Source: Paludibacteraceae bacterium (GTDB lineage Bacteria; Bacteroidota; Bacteroidia; Bacteroidales; Paludibacteraceae). From it: 44,381 nucleotides of DNA. The first letter of the stretch is position 1. Each line of letters starts with the position of its first letter. The notes under the pieces were generated by a model. That model did not search any database, was not told the DNA's origin, and was given only the letters and a program-made list of their open reading frames with translations. Location of the stretch: contig JAFTHS010000041.1 of assembly GCA_017457295.1 (NCBI GenBank), positions 1 to 44,381 on the forward strand, given 5' to 3'. The position numbers and the translations under genes are program-made. Of this stretch, positions 17,378 to 25,696 are shown in pieces.

Positions 17378-18858
17378 TCTGCGTCAAGTTGGTTGATTTT
17401 ATTCTCAATATCAACGAGTTGGCTTTTTAGGGTGTCAATCTTCTTCTGCATGTCATCTACTAATTTATTTGCAGATTTACTTTTGCCAGTGAAGAAAAGA
17501 ATATTGTTTTCAGCAGTCTTGATTTCTTGCTGCAAATTCTCATACATACGTACAAGCTTCTGACGGTCACTCATTTGGTCCACCTTCTTGTTCCAACGCT
17601 CCTTAGCTTCTGCACGACGTTGTTGATACGCCTCTCGTTGCTCTTTAGTGGCTTCACGTTTAGCTTCAAAGAAAGCATCACACGCTGCAGTGAATTTCTT
17701 CCAAAGATCATCAGAATATTTGCGTGCTACAGGACCTACTTTCTTCCATTGTTGTTGAAGTTCAATCAGTTTATTGGTGGTTTCTGTCCACTCAATACTA
17801 TCCTTCAATGCCTCTGCAGCCTCTAGCAAATCACGTTTTTTCTTCAAGTTTTCGCTGAATTCATCGCGCATACCCTTGTAGAAAGCAGTTTTGGCTTTGA
17901 AGAAAGCATCGCACAATTGACGATACTCTTCATATACAGTTTGATTTTGATTCTTCGGAGCAAAACCAATAGTACGCCATTCTTGTTGGATTTTTTGAAC
18001 AGTTTCTGTAGCCTCATCCCATTGTTTATTTGACTTAAACGCCTTTGAATCAATAGACTTTAGTTGCTCAATGAGTGCTTTCTTCTTCTCAAGGTTCTCA
18101 TTTTCCTTAGCGTGCAATTCATCAAAATAAGCTTGATGTTTCTTGTTAATAATGCTGCTAGCTTGTTTGAATCGATTCCAAAGATCCTCGCGCAATTCAC
18201 GAGCTACAGGACCAATCTCAGCCCACTCATCATGTAATTGCTGCAAAGCACGGCTTGCTTCTATTATATTAGGATTTTCTTGCAACTTTTCAGCAGCTTC
18301 ACAAAGAAGATTCTTCATCTCTAGATTCTTCTTGAAATCAAGGTCACGCAATTCAATATTAATTTTTACGAGATCATAGAAACGCTCTTGATATTGCTGA
18401 TAGTTTTTCCAAATCTCTTGTGTTTTTGGCGCTGGAACAGGTCCAATAGTCTTCCATTCTGCTTGAAGTTCGCGCATTTTTTTAAGATTATCCATCACAT
18501 CCGCAGTTTCTGCGTCAGCCATTTCCTTCATTTGTGCCAGGATATTCTCTTTTCGGAGCAAATTTTGTGATTGTTCATCTTCGATTTGCTTCTGCAACTC
18601 AGCACGACGTTGCTTGTATTGGTTCAACAGTTCACGGAACTCCTGCTCTAATTCATCCATCGAAGGTAACCAATTCTCTAAAACCTCGCCAGCTGCAGCA
18701 GCAGCCTCTAAAGCAGCTTTCTTTTGAGCTTCTAATTCTTGATGATACTGACGATAGAATTGTGTTTTTACCACTTCTACTTGTTCTTTCACTTCCGCTA
18801 CATTCTTCTGTAGTAGTTCCTTTAGTTCGTCAACGAACTGTTGTTTTTCATTTGCCAT
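17374..18858 (-). CDS. DUF349 repeat coiled-coil protein
   Basis: 494 residues, highly charged and helical, with four DUF349 repeats. Their hallmark tryptophan motifs are WKTIGPVPAPKTQEIW, WAEIGPVARELREDLW, WRTIGFAPKNQNQTVY and WKKVGPVARKYSDDLW, spaced about 70 residues. The N-terminal ~80 residues and the C-terminal ~60 residues are likely coiled coils. DUF349 proteins are widespread and of uncertain function. The ATG at 18858 (MANEKQQFVDELKEL) is chosen because the frame further upstream runs through the promoter. Its 3' end overlaps ftsE by 4 nt. Confidence 0.9.
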   Translation of the reverse strand: MANEKQQFVDELKELLQKNVAEVKEQVEVVKTQFYRQYHQELEAQKKAALEAAAAAGEVLENWLPSMDELEQEFRELLNQYKQRRAELQKQIEDEQSQNLLRKENILAQMKEMADAETADVMDNLKKMRELQAEWKTIGPVPAPKTQEIWKNYQQYQERFYDLVKINIELRDLDFKKNLEMKNLLCEAAEKLQENPNIIEASRALQQLHDEWAEIGPVARELREDLWNRFKQASSIINKKHQAYFDELHAKENENLEKKKALIEQLKSIDSKAFKSNKQWDEATETVQKIQQEWRTIGFAPKNQNQTVYEEYRQLCDAFFKAKTAFYKGMRDEFSENLKKKRDLLEAAEALKDSIEWTETTNKLIELQQQWKKVGPVARKYSDDLWKKFTAACDAFFEAKREATKEQREAYQQRRAEAKERWNKKVDQMSDRQKLVRMYENLQQEIKTAENNILFFTGKSKSANKLVDDMQKKIDTLKSQLVDIENKINQLDAE

Positions 18859-18906
18859 AATTATAATAAAGTTACGCCCTTTCGAGCGGGGTTCATAAAT
18901 TTCGCT

Positions 18907-18939
18907 GCAAAGGTACAAATAAATTTGCATATTTGCAAA
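18907..18939 (-). promoter_or_regulatory. Promoter for the DUF349-ftsE operon
   Basis: On the minus strand TTTG (18936-18939), 20 nt, TACCTTTGC (18907-18915). It interlocks with the tyrS promoter: each -33 box lies inside the spacer of the other. Confidence 0.78.
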
Positions 18940-18956
18940 AAAAAGTGTACCTTTGC
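18924..18956 (+). promoter_or_regulatory. Promoter for tyrS
   Basis: TTTG (18924-18927), 20 nt, TACCTTTGC (18948-18956). The two facing -33 boxes form the near-palindrome TTTGCATATTTGCAAA (18924-18939). Confidence 0.78.
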
Positions 18957-18997
18957 GCCCGATTTTTGTATTAACGCGTACCTAATTATATTGAGTA

Positions 18998-20293
18998 ATG
19001 AAAAATTTTGTAGAAGAATTACGTTGGCGTGGCATGCTACAAGACATGATGCCAGGCACAGAAGAACAATTGCTGAAAGAACCTACCGCCGCTTATTTGG
19101 GCATTGACCCGACAGCGGATAGTTTGCATATCGGTCACCTTTGCGGTATCATGATGCTTAAGCACCTTCAAAACGCAGGACACAAACCTATTGCTCTCAT
19201 TGGTGGAGCAACGGGTATGATTGGCGATCCTAGTGGTAAATCTGCAGAGCGCAATTTGCTAGATGAGCCTACCCTACGCCATAACCAAGAGTGTATCAAG
19301 AAACAATTGGAGCGTTTCTTGAACTTTGGAGAAGGCGAAAATGCCGCAGAATTGGTAAACAACTATGATTGGATGAAAAACTACACATTCTTGGATTTTG
19401 CGCGCGAAGTGGGTAAACTGATTACAGTAAACTACATGATGGCCAAAGACTCTGTAAAAAAACGCTTTAATGGAGAATGCAGCCAAGGCATGTCGTTTAC
19501 AGAGTTCACCTATCAACTGCTACAAGGATATGACTACGTATATTTGAACAAGCACAAAAACTGCAAGTTGCAAATGGGTGGTAGCGACCAATGGGGCAAC
19601 ATCACTACAGGCACCGAACTGATTAAGAAGATGGGTGGTGGCGAAGCATATGCATTGACTTGTCCGTTGATTACCAAAGCTGATGGTGGTAAGTTCGGTA
19701 AAACCGAAAGCGGCAACGTATGGCTTGACAGAAAATATACTAGCCCATATCGTTTCTACCAATTCTGGTTGAATGTAAGCGATGATGATGCAAAACGCTA
19801 TATTCGTATCTTTACATGCCTTGATAAGGAAACTATTGAAGCATTGATTACAGAGCATGAACAAGCACCACATATGCGTAGTTTGCAAAAGCGATTGGCA
19901 GAAGAAGTAACCATAATGGTACATAGCCGCGAAGATTATGAGGCAGCGGTAGAGGCGAGTAATATCTTGTTTGGGAATGCTACCTATGAAGCATTAAGCA
20001 AACTAAACGAGGAGACTTTCTTGCAAGTATTTGATGGTGTAGAGAAACATGAAATAAATCGAGAAGATATTGAGACAGGTATCCCTCCACTCGACTTATT
20101 AGCAGAAAAAACAAAGATCTTCCCATCAAAAGGCGAAGCACGCAAAATGATTATCGCCAACGGATTCTCAATCAACAAAGAGAAATTTACAGATCCACAG
20201 AAAGCAATCACAACAGATATGCTCCTTAATGGCAAATATCTACTTTGCCAAAAGGGTAAGAAAAATTATTACATTGTGGAAGTGAAAGGTTAG
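18998..20293 (+). CDS. tyrS: Tyrosyl-tRNA synthetase
   Basis: 431 residues. It charges tRNA-Tyr. Class I signatures are present: HIGH at residues 44-47 (SLHIGHLCG) and a KMSKS-equivalent KFGKT at about 232-236 ([11 protein letters not shown]). The tyrosine-binding region [12 protein letters not shown] and the [11 protein letters not shown] motif are intact. A C-terminal S4 RNA-binding domain (about 365-431, [13 protein letters not shown]) completes the bacterial TyrRS architecture. The ATG at 18998 leaves a leader of about 35 nt from its promoter. Confidence 0.98.
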   Translation: MKNFVEELRWRGMLQDMMPGTEEQLLKEPTAAYLGIDPTADSLHIGHLCGIMMLKHLQNAGHKPIALIGGATGMIGDPSGKSAERNLLDEPTLRHNQECIKKQLERFLNFGEGENAAELVNNYDWMKNYTFLDFAREVGKLITVNYMMAKDSVKKRFNGECSQGMSFTEFTYQLLQGYDYVYLNKHKNCKLQMGGSDQWGNITTGTELIKKMGGGEAYALTCPLITKADGGKFGKTESGNVWLDRKYTSPYRFYQFWLNVSDDDAKRYIRIFTCLDKETIEALITEHEQAPHMRSLQKRLAEEVTIMVHSREDYEAAVEASNILFGNATYEALSKLNEETFLQVFDGVEKHEINREDIETGIPPLDLLAEKTKIFPSKGEARKMIIANGFSINKEKFTDPQKAITTDMLLNGKYLLCQKGKKNYYIVEVKG

Positions 20294-20370
20294 AAGTGAG
20301 AGGTTAGAAGCTAGGATTTGAGGGCCAAAAGCAGAAAAATGCAGAAAAATTGCACTTTTTTGCAGAAAAA

Positions 20371-20403
20371 TTTGGTCATATCAAAAAAAAGCAGTACCTT
20401 TGC
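20371..20403 (+). promoter_or_regulatory. Promoter for tRNA-Gln
   Basis: TTTG (20371-20374), 20 nt, TACCTTTGC (20395-20403), about 29 nt before the mature tRNA 5' end. Confidence 0.8.
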
Positions 20404-20431
20404 ACCCGCTTTCGAAAGGAAGTCACAACGG

Positions 20432-20503
20432 TGACCAATGGTATAAAGGCTATTACGTCAGATTTTGGTTCTGAAAATCTTGGTTCGATTCCAGGTTGGT
20501 CAA
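20432..20503 (+). tRNA. trnQ: tRNA-Gln (anticodon UUG)
   Basis: Folds as a complete 72-nt cloverleaf. The acceptor arm is TGACCAA with TTGGTCA (7/7) and discriminator A. The D arm is GTAT/TTAC around a loop containing GG. The anticodon stem is TCAGA/TCTGA with loop TTTTGGT, so the anticodon is TTG (glutamine). The variable loop is AAAT, and the T arm CTTGG/CCAGG surrounds TTCGATT. The U1-A72 pair is a known glutaminyl identity feature. CCA is not encoded (CAA follows). Confidence 0.95.
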
Positions 20504-20504
20504 C

Positions 20505-20532
20505 AAAAAAGCCCGCAAGTCGGGCTTTTTTT
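20505..20532 (+). terminator. Intrinsic terminator of tRNA-Gln
   Basis: Stem GCCCG (20511-20515), loop CAAGT, stem CGGGC (20521-20525), preceded by six A and followed by seven T (20526-20532). It begins one base after the tRNA. Confidence 0.9.
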
Positions 20533-20547
20533 GAGAGAAACTCTCAA
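20531..20547. other. Second hairpin directly behind the tRNA terminator
   Basis: Perfect 7-bp stem TTGAGAG / CTCTCAA with an AAA loop, sharing the last two T of the terminator. It has no T-run of its own and may stabilise or back up the terminator. Confidence 0.55.
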
Positions 20548-20681
20548 TGTGTGATGGGATACGGGCAGCCACACAAATAGTCAAAGAAACTAGAAGGTGA
20601 AAGCCGAAAGGTAATAGATGAAAACCAAAAGTGAAAGACTAAGATATTCTGCCCTATATTGAGTAACACCAAATAAAAGAA

Positions 20682-21251
20682 ATGAAAACATTTGAATTGA
20701 CAGGTACTCCACGTAGCGAGTATGGTAAGAAAGCAGCTAAGGCTTTCCGCAAAGAGAATCTTGTTCCTTGCAACTTGTATGGTAATGGTGAAAACGTAAC
20801 TTTCGTAGTAACCGTTGACGATGTACGCAAACTCATCTACACCCCAGATACTATGGCTGTAGCATTAACTATTGGCGATGCAAAGAAAATGGCAGTAGTT
20901 AAAGAGTTGCAATTCCACCCTGTAACTGAAGAATTGTTCCACATTGATTTCTTGGAAGTAACTGAGCAAAAGCCAGTAACTGTAGCTATTCCAGTACAAT
21001 TGGTAGGTCACGCAGAAGGTGTGAAAGCCGGTGGTAAGTTGTCATTGGAAATGAAGAAACTGAAAGTTAATGGTATCTATACACAAATTCCTAACCGCGT
21101 AGAAATTGACGTTACAAACCTTGGTTTAGGTAAGAAGATTGCAGTTGCTGACGTTCAACTCGAAGGTCTTAAGTTGATGAACCCAGCAGATGCTTGCGTA
21201 GCACAAGTGAAAGCAACTCGCGCTAGCCAACAAGCTGCAGCAGGTAAATAA
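20682..21251 (+). CDS. rplY: 50S ribosomal protein L25 (Ctc form)
   Basis: 189 residues, the long CTC form. It has the N-terminal L25 beta-barrel that binds 5S rRNA ([43 protein letters not shown]) and a C-terminal TL5-type beta domain (about residues 95-180, [19 protein letters not shown]). The stop codon shares one base with the pth start, a common bacterial pairing. Confidence 0.96.
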   Translation: MKTFELTGTPRSEYGKKAAKAFRKENLVPCNLYGNGENVTFVVTVDDVRKLIYTPDTMAVALTIGDAKKMAVVKELQFHPVTEELFHIDFLEVTEQKPVTVAIPVQLVGHAEGVKAGGKLSLEMKKLKVNGIYTQIPNRVEIDVTNLGLGKKIAVADVQLEGLKLMNPADACVAQVKATRASQQAAAGK

Positions 21252-21814
21252 TGAAATACTTGATCGTTGGGCTGGGTAACATTGGTGATGAGTACCGCGA
21301 TACCCGCCATAACATAGGATTTAAGATGTTGGACGCTTTCGCTGAAGCGTCCAACATTGCTTTTGAGGATAAACGCTACGGTTTCGTGGCGCATTGCCGT
21401 GTGAAAAATGCAGAAATAGTACTACTAAAACCATCTACCTACATGAATCTCAGTGGTAATGCCGTACGATATTGGCTGCAACAAGAGAAGATTCCTGTAG
21501 AGAACATGTTAGTTCTAGTGGACGATTTGAATTTGCCATTCGGCAGTATCCGTATGCGAAAACAAGGTAGCAATGGTGGGCACAATGGATTAGGACACAT
21601 TCAGCAAGTACTTGGAACACAAAACTATGCGCGATTGCGTTTTGGCATTGGTAACGAATTTACCAAAGGTAGACAAGTGAACTTTGTATTGGGACAATGG
21701 ACCGATGAAGAAGAAAAGATACTACCAGAACGCTTGAAGATAGTTTGTGAGATTATTCCCTCGTTTTGTTTGCAAGGTATGGATAGAACAATGAATCTGT
21801 TCAATGGAAAATAG
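21251..21814 (+). CDS. pth: Peptidyl-tRNA hydrolase
   Basis: 187 residues. It releases peptides from prematurely dissociated peptidyl-tRNA. The catalytic His20 lies in RDTRHNIGF, with Asn10 in [10 protein letters not shown], the STYMNLSG loop and [24 protein letters not shown] all conserved. The start shares an A with the rplY stop; the end overlaps the next gene by 11 nt. Unusually, codons about 26-36 encode a perfect 13-bp inverted repeat (see separate entry). Confidence 0.97.
   Translation: MKYLIVGLGNIGDEYRDTRHNIGFKMLDAFAEASNIAFEDKRYGFVAHCRVKNAEIVLLKPSTYMNLSGNAVRYWLQQEKIPVENMLVLVDDLNLPFGSIRMRKQGSNGGHNGLGHIQQVLGTQNYARLRFGIGNEFTKGRQVNFVLGQWTDEEEKILPERLKIVCEIIPSFCLQGMDRTMNLFNGK
21326..21357. 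other. Perfect 13-bp inverted repeat inside pth
   Basis: Arm ATGTTGGACGCTT (21326-21338), 6-nt loop TCGCTG, arm AAGCGTCCAACAT (21345-21357). It lies wholly within coding sequence (protein segment [11 protein letters not shown]). No T-run follows, so it is not an ordinary terminator. Confidence 0.9.
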
Positions 21815-23768
21815 ACAACAAGCAATATGGCAGCATCCGTGGATAGTAGCATTTTGCAACTTGCTATTAGTCATGGCTTTGTATAGCTTTTCACGAATAT
21901 CTTTCTACTGGATAAATATTGACCTTTATCCTCATGTATCAATCTCACATTTAATAGAGATGATGATTGGTGGTTGGCGTTTTGATTTGACTGCTTTATT
22001 ATATCTAAATTCTCTATATTTGCTACTAATATTACTACCTTTACCTTGCCATATACGCAACCATAAAATCTACATGGAGGTAGCAAAGTGGGCGTTTTGG
22101 ATACCAAATATCCTCGGTTTCATCGTGAATTGTATGGATATGGTATATGTTCGTTTTACTGACCGACGCACTACTTGTACCATTTTTACCGAATTCCAAA
22201 ATGATAATAATATTGCCAATATCATTGTACAATCTATGGTACAATATTGGTATGTTACTCTCTTTGCGTTAGTAATTATTGTAGTATTAGTAGTATGCAC
22301 ACGCAAGAGATGGCATATGAGTAAACCGAAGAATAATTGGGTATATTATGTAATAGAAAGTGTATTGATGCTTATAACAGTATATTTTGTTGTCATTGGC
22401 ATACGAGGTGGGTTCGGTAAATATACTCGTCCTATAACTATTTCTAACGCCTTGCAATATACTAATGCACCGCAAGAAACAGCCATATTGCTTAATACAC
22501 CTTTCTCGCTGATGAAGTCGTTGGAGAACACCACATATGTTCATCCTAATTATTTTACAAATGAAGATGCAGAACAAATAATGTCCCCTATACATATCGA
22601 TGAAATCGAAGAAAATGGAAGGTTGGGGAAAACAAATGTAGTAATTTTGATATTAGAATCCTTTTCTAAAGAATATATCGGTTTTTATAATCACCACCTT
22701 GATTCTGGACAATATACAGGATATACCCCATTCCTAGATTCATTGCTTGCACAAAGTATAACCTATGCTCACTCTTTTGCTTCTGGACGGAAATCCATAG
22801 ATGCAATGCCATCAGTATTATCATCAATCCCGATGTTAATAGAGCCATATATTGTGACACCCTACTCCACTAATGCAGTTTCTTCTATTGCCGATTGCTT
22901 AAAAAAAGAAGGATATGCAACTGCTTTTTTTCATGGTGCGCCTAATGGCAGTATGGGATTTCAAGCCTATGCCCGTTCTGCGGGTTTTGAGAGATACTAC
23001 GGCATGGATGAATACGATGGAATCGAAGCTTTTGATGGCACTTGGGCAATATGGGATGAGGAATTTTTGCAATACTATGCTCGTACAATGGACACACTGT
23101 CACAGCCATTTATGACGGCAGTTTTTACAGCATCAAGTCATCACCCTTTCCGAGTGCCAAAGCAATTTGAAAACAAATTTCCAAAAGGTAATCTACCTAT
23201 CCATCAATGTGTTGGCTATACCGATTATGCATTACGCGAGTTTTTTGCATATGCTAAGCAACAAGATTGGTATGAGAATACATTATTTGTAGTGACTGCA
23301 GATCATACCAATGCACAAACTCATTCTGAATACACTAACGCAAAAGGACTATTTGAAGTGCCGATTGCCTTCTATTCTCCACGTTGGAATCAAGGAGAAT
23401 TACGAGAAAAAGGAGCTATCAGTCAAACAGATATTATGCCTTCGGTGTTGGCATATTTAGGATATAGTAAGCCATATTTTGCATTTGGAGAAGATGCTCT
23501 CACAAAAAATAAACAACATCCGTATGCTGTGTGCTACAACCATCCCGTATATCAATTGATAACAGATAGTTTGTTGCTACAATTTGATGGAAAAGATATT
23601 TGTTCTGTATATGATTACATTACTGACCCTACATTACAACGTAATATTGCCTCAGAACCAGATACAGAAGCATTAGCAATGTATCTCCGTGCATATATAC
23701 AACAATACATTTATCGTTTAACAACCAATCAGTTAACCGTTGATAACAATGGAAGTGAGAGTAGATAA
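21804..23768 (+). CDS. LtaS-like membrane sulfatase/phosphoglycerol-transferase family protein
   Basis: 654 residues. About five transmembrane segments occupy residues ~10-215 (for example [27 protein letters not shown] and [15 protein letters not shown]), followed by a periplasmic alkaline-phosphatase/sulfatase-fold domain. The metal-binding glutamate lies in [15 protein letters not shown]. The nucleophile region [17 protein letters not shown] offers Ser as the attacking residue, and [11 protein letters not shown] supplies late Asp/His ligands. The family transfers glycerol-phosphate or phosphoethanolamine groups to lipids, glycans or LPS. The exact substrate is unknown; Gram-negative cells lack lipoteichoic acid. 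It overlaps pth by 11 nt and the S4 gene by 20 nt, so it is an integral operon member. Confidence 0.85.
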   Translation: MENRQQAIWQHPWIVAFCNLLLVMALYSFSRISFYWINIDLYPHVSISHLIEMMIGGWRFDLTALLYLNSLYLLLILLPLPCHIRNHKIYMEVAKWAFWIPNILGFIVNCMDMVYVRFTDRRTTCTIFTEFQNDNNIANIIVQSMVQYWYVTLFALVIIVVLVVCTRKRWHMSKPKNNWVYYVIESVLMLITVYFVVIGIRGGFGKYTRPITISNALQYTNAPQETAILLNTPFSLMKSLENTTYVHPNYFTNEDAEQIMSPIHIDEIEENGRLGKTNVVILILESFSKEYIGFYNHHLDSGQYTGYTPFLDSLLAQSITYAHSFASGRKSIDAMPSVLSSIPMLIEPYIVTPYSTNAVSSIADCLKKEGYATAFFHGAPNGSMGFQAYARSAGFERYYGMDEYDGIEAFDGTWAIWDEEFLQYYARTMDTLSQPFMTAVFTASSHHPFRVPKQFENKFPKGNLPIHQCVGYTDYALREFFAYAKQQDWYENTLFVVTADHTNAQTHSEYTNAKGLFEVPIAFYSPRWNQGELREKGAISQTDIMPSVLAYLGYSKPYFAFGEDALTKNKQHPYAVCYNHPVYQLITDSLLLQFDGKDICSVYDYITDPTLQRNIASEPDTEALAMYLRAYIQQYIYRLTTNQLTVDNNGSESR

Positions 23769-24165
23769 ATACTTATTTGCTATGCGCATTTACAAGACTC
23801 GCTCCATTGCCACAGATGCGTGCAAATGCGGTCGCGTGAAAATGAATGGAGTGGAATTGAAACCAAGTAGAGTGTTTCATGTTGGCGATATTTTCACCGT
23901 GCGCAAAGGTCCCATAACCTATACTTATCGCATATTGCAATTAAGCGAAAATCGTCTGGGGGCAAAGATGGTGCCAAATTATATGGAGGATATTACCCCA
24001 CCCGAACAACTTGAAATATTAGAACTTGCACGCTATGCTGCACAAAGTGGACGCGATAGAGGAACAGGACGGCCGACAAAGAAAGATAGACGAGAAATAG
24101 AGCAATTTTTCTCGGATGACTATAACTATTTATTTGACGAAGATTATGATTTTGAAGAAGAATAA
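23749..24165 (+). CDS. S4-domain RNA-binding protein (Hsp15-like)
   Basis: 138 residues from the ATG at 23749. The S4 fold is at the N-terminus: [20 protein letters not shown], then CKCGRVKMNGVELKPSRVFHVGD. This matches Hsp15 (HslR), which binds stalled 50S subunits carrying nascent chains. A basic central region (RDRGTGRPTKKDRREIE) precedes a strongly acidic tail (DDYNYLFDEDYDFEEE). It overlaps both neighbours by 20 nt. A link to pth and rplY through ribosome rescue is plausible. Confidence 0.87.
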   Translation: MEVRVDKYLFAMRIYKTRSIATDACKCGRVKMNGVELKPSRVFHVGDIFTVRKGPITYTYRILQLSENRLGAKMVPNYMEDITPPEQLEILELARYAAQSGRDRGTGRPTKKDRREIEQFFSDDYNYLFDEDYDFEEE

Positions 24166-24592
24166 TATTGCAGAATACATCTTATATCTCTGGCAAATAG
24201 AGGATTACCTACGTGCATTTCCACAACAAGCAGAAAGCAATCAAGAGTTACAAGACATGCTCAACATGATGCGACAAGAAAATATTATGGAGCATGGTCA
24301 TTTACAATTAGCACAAAACGCACTTCGTGAGTTAGAAGAGTTACATGATGATCTTCTAGAACAAGAAGCGACTTATCGGGCTGCGATGATTCAACTGACA
24401 CCATCGCTCAATCTGCTGAAAGCGAAAACAGATCGCCCGACAATGAGTAACATAGAAGCATGCTTGACATTGCTATATCAAATCATGTTGCTCAAACTGC
24501 AAAAACGCCCGATTTCATCGGAAACTGAGCTAGTGCAAAAGCAAGCAACTCAATTATTGCAGTACTTGAGCAAAACATATAAAGAGCAATAA
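24146..24592 (+). CDS. DUF4924 family protein
   Basis: 148 residues from the ATG at 24146, which overlaps the preceding gene by 20 nt. Family-typical stretches are NNIAEYILYLWQIEDYLRAF at the N-terminus, LNMMRQENIMEHGHLQLAQ in the middle and LLYQIMLLKLQKRPISSET near the end. All-helical, cytoplasmic and restricted, as far as I know, to Bacteroidota. No function is known. The operon position behind the S4 protein gene is, from memory, conserved in the order. Confidence 0.85.
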   Translation: MILKKNNIAEYILYLWQIEDYLRAFPQQAESNQELQDMLNMMRQENIMEHGHLQLAQNALRELEELHDDLLEQEATYRAAMIQLTPSLNLLKAKTDRPTMSNIEACLTLLYQIMLLKLQKRPISSETELVQKQATQLLQYLSKTYKEQ

Positions 24593-24668
24593 AGATTGTG
24601 AGTTATGCCATTGTAAATAGCATATTATTGAAGAGTAATAACACCACCTATAGGATTGGCTGATAAAT

Positions 24669-25307
24669 ATGAGAGCAAAAGAAAGATACGAAAAAGCATT
24701 GGCATGGTTTGAAGCTAATATGCCCGTAGCTGAAAGTGAATTGCATTTTGAGAATGAATATCAACTTTTGGTTGCGGTGATGCTGTCTGCTCAATGTACT
24801 GACAAACGCGTAAATATGGTAACTCCCGCGTTGTTTAAAGCCTACCCTACAATTGAAGATTTAGCCGATTCCACCGCAGAAAATGTGCTTCAGTATATTC
24901 ATTCTGTAAGTTATCCAAATAGTAAAGCCGAACATCTCGTCCAAATGGCAAAACGCGTAGTGAATGTATATGGGGGAATCATACCAAACAATCGAGAAGA
25001 TTTGCAAACATTGGCAGGGGTTGGGCGCAAAACCGCAAATGTAGTGTTGGCCGTTTGGTGGAATCAACCCACTATGGCAGTAGATACACATATATTTCGT
25101 GTTGCAGAACGTATTGGATTGACTACCAATGCAAAAAGTCCACTAGATAGCGAGAAACAACTTATAAAATACATCCCTGAGGAAATTATTCCGAAAGCTC
25201 ACCATTGGCTGTTGCTACATGGTCGTTATACCTGTCAAGCACGTAGCCCCAAATGCGACAGGTGTGGGTTGCAGGCAATATGCAAGTATTGGTTGCAAAG
25301 AAAATAA
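24669..25307 (+). CDS. nth: Endonuclease III
   Basis: 212 residues. A base-excision repair glycosylase/AP lyase for oxidised pyrimidines. The helix-hairpin-helix LAGVGRKTANVVL contains the catalytic Lys121, and Asp139 lies in AVDTHIFRVAERIGL. The C-terminal [4Fe-4S] ligands are spaced C-x6-C-x2-C-x5-C (CQARSPKCDRCGLQAIC). A 76-nt spacer separates it from the DUF4924 gene, with no clear promoter seen. Confidence 0.97.
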   Translation: MRAKERYEKALAWFEANMPVAESELHFENEYQLLVAVMLSAQCTDKRVNMVTPALFKAYPTIEDLADSTAENVLQYIHSVSYPNSKAEHLVQMAKRVVNVYGGIIPNNREDLQTLAGVGRKTANVVLAVWWNQPTMAVDTHIFRVAERIGLTTNAKSPLDSEKQLIKYIPEEIIPKAHHWLLLHGRYTCQARSPKCDRCGLQAICKYWLQRK

Positions 25308-25340
25308 ATACGCACAAATCATCATTAAAACCTTGTTTAT

Positions 25341-25374
25341 CTAGTTTATCAACAAACTAGGTATTCTTTTTTTT
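25341..25374 (+). terminator. Probable weak terminator after nth
   Basis: Stem CTAGTTT (25341-25347) and AAACTAG (25354-25360) around ATCAAC, with an eight-T run (25367-25374) six bases further on. The stem is AT-rich and the T-run is displaced, so termination may be partial. Confidence 0.5.
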
Positions 25375-25412
25375 ACCGTTATTCGTACAAATAAAATATG
25401 GGAATTGTTAGT

Positions 25413-25456
25413 TAATCATTCGTTAATCACTAATTAATCACTAATTAATCACTAAT
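25413..25456. repeat. 11-bp tandem array, unit TAATCACTAAT, three perfect copies plus one degenerate
   Basis: Degenerate TAATCATTCGT (25413-25423), then three perfect TAATCACTAAT units (25424-25456). The unit is identical to that of the array at 3572-3637. It ends 156 bp before the -33 box of the tamB promoter, a position comparable to that of the lptD array. Confidence 0.93.
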
Positions 25457-25612
25457 TAAAATCAGGTAATTTTCAGCAAAAAGAAAGTATAAAGAAAAAA
25501 GAAATAATAGAAATAACCAAAGAAAGTAAGAAAAAGAGAGATAAAAAAAAGAGTAAAGATAGAGAATATAATAAGGAGAATGATGAAAGATTTATTAAAA
25601 AAACATACAACT

Positions 25613-25645
25613 CTTGCATTTATGCAAGAAAATTAGTATCTTTGC
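25613..25645 (+). promoter_or_regulatory. Promoter for tamB
   Basis: CTTG (25613-25616), 20 nt, TATCTTTGC (25637-25645). The -33 box is the left end of a palindrome, CTTGCAT-TT-ATGCAAG (25613-25628). Confidence 0.7.
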
Positions 25646-25696
25646 ACGATTTTTGGTAATTTCGGTTAAAAGGCAATAATAAAAACGATAAGTAAC

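Larger units (their letters stand above)
20294..20681. other. Intergenic region around tRNA-Gln
   Basis: 388 bp with no protein gene. It contains a direct duplication over the tyrS stop (20284-20297 and 20298-20311), three copies of the 10-mer GCAGAAAAAT (20331, 20341, 20362), the tRNA-Gln promoter, the tRNA, two hairpins behind it, and a purine-rich stretch (about 20581-20645) ahead of rplY. I see no convincing separate rplY promoter. Confidence 0.75.
25308..25696. other. Intergenic region between nth and tamB
   Basis: 389 bp without a convincing gene. It contains a terminator-like hairpin (25341-25374), the second 11-bp array (25413-25456), about 130 bp strongly enriched in A and G on the plus strand (roughly 25475-25605), and the tamB promoter (25613-25645). 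Confidence 0.75.

Noticed and set aside
20432-20503. Integration site at tRNA-Gln
   Set aside because: No integrase, no repeated tRNA 3' end and no foreign-looking genes occur nearby.
25580-25636. 18-codon frame preceded by AAGGAG upstream of tamB
   Set aside because: It runs through the -33 region of the tamB promoter, has no promoter of its own, and Shine-Dalgarno sites carry little weight in Bacteroidota.
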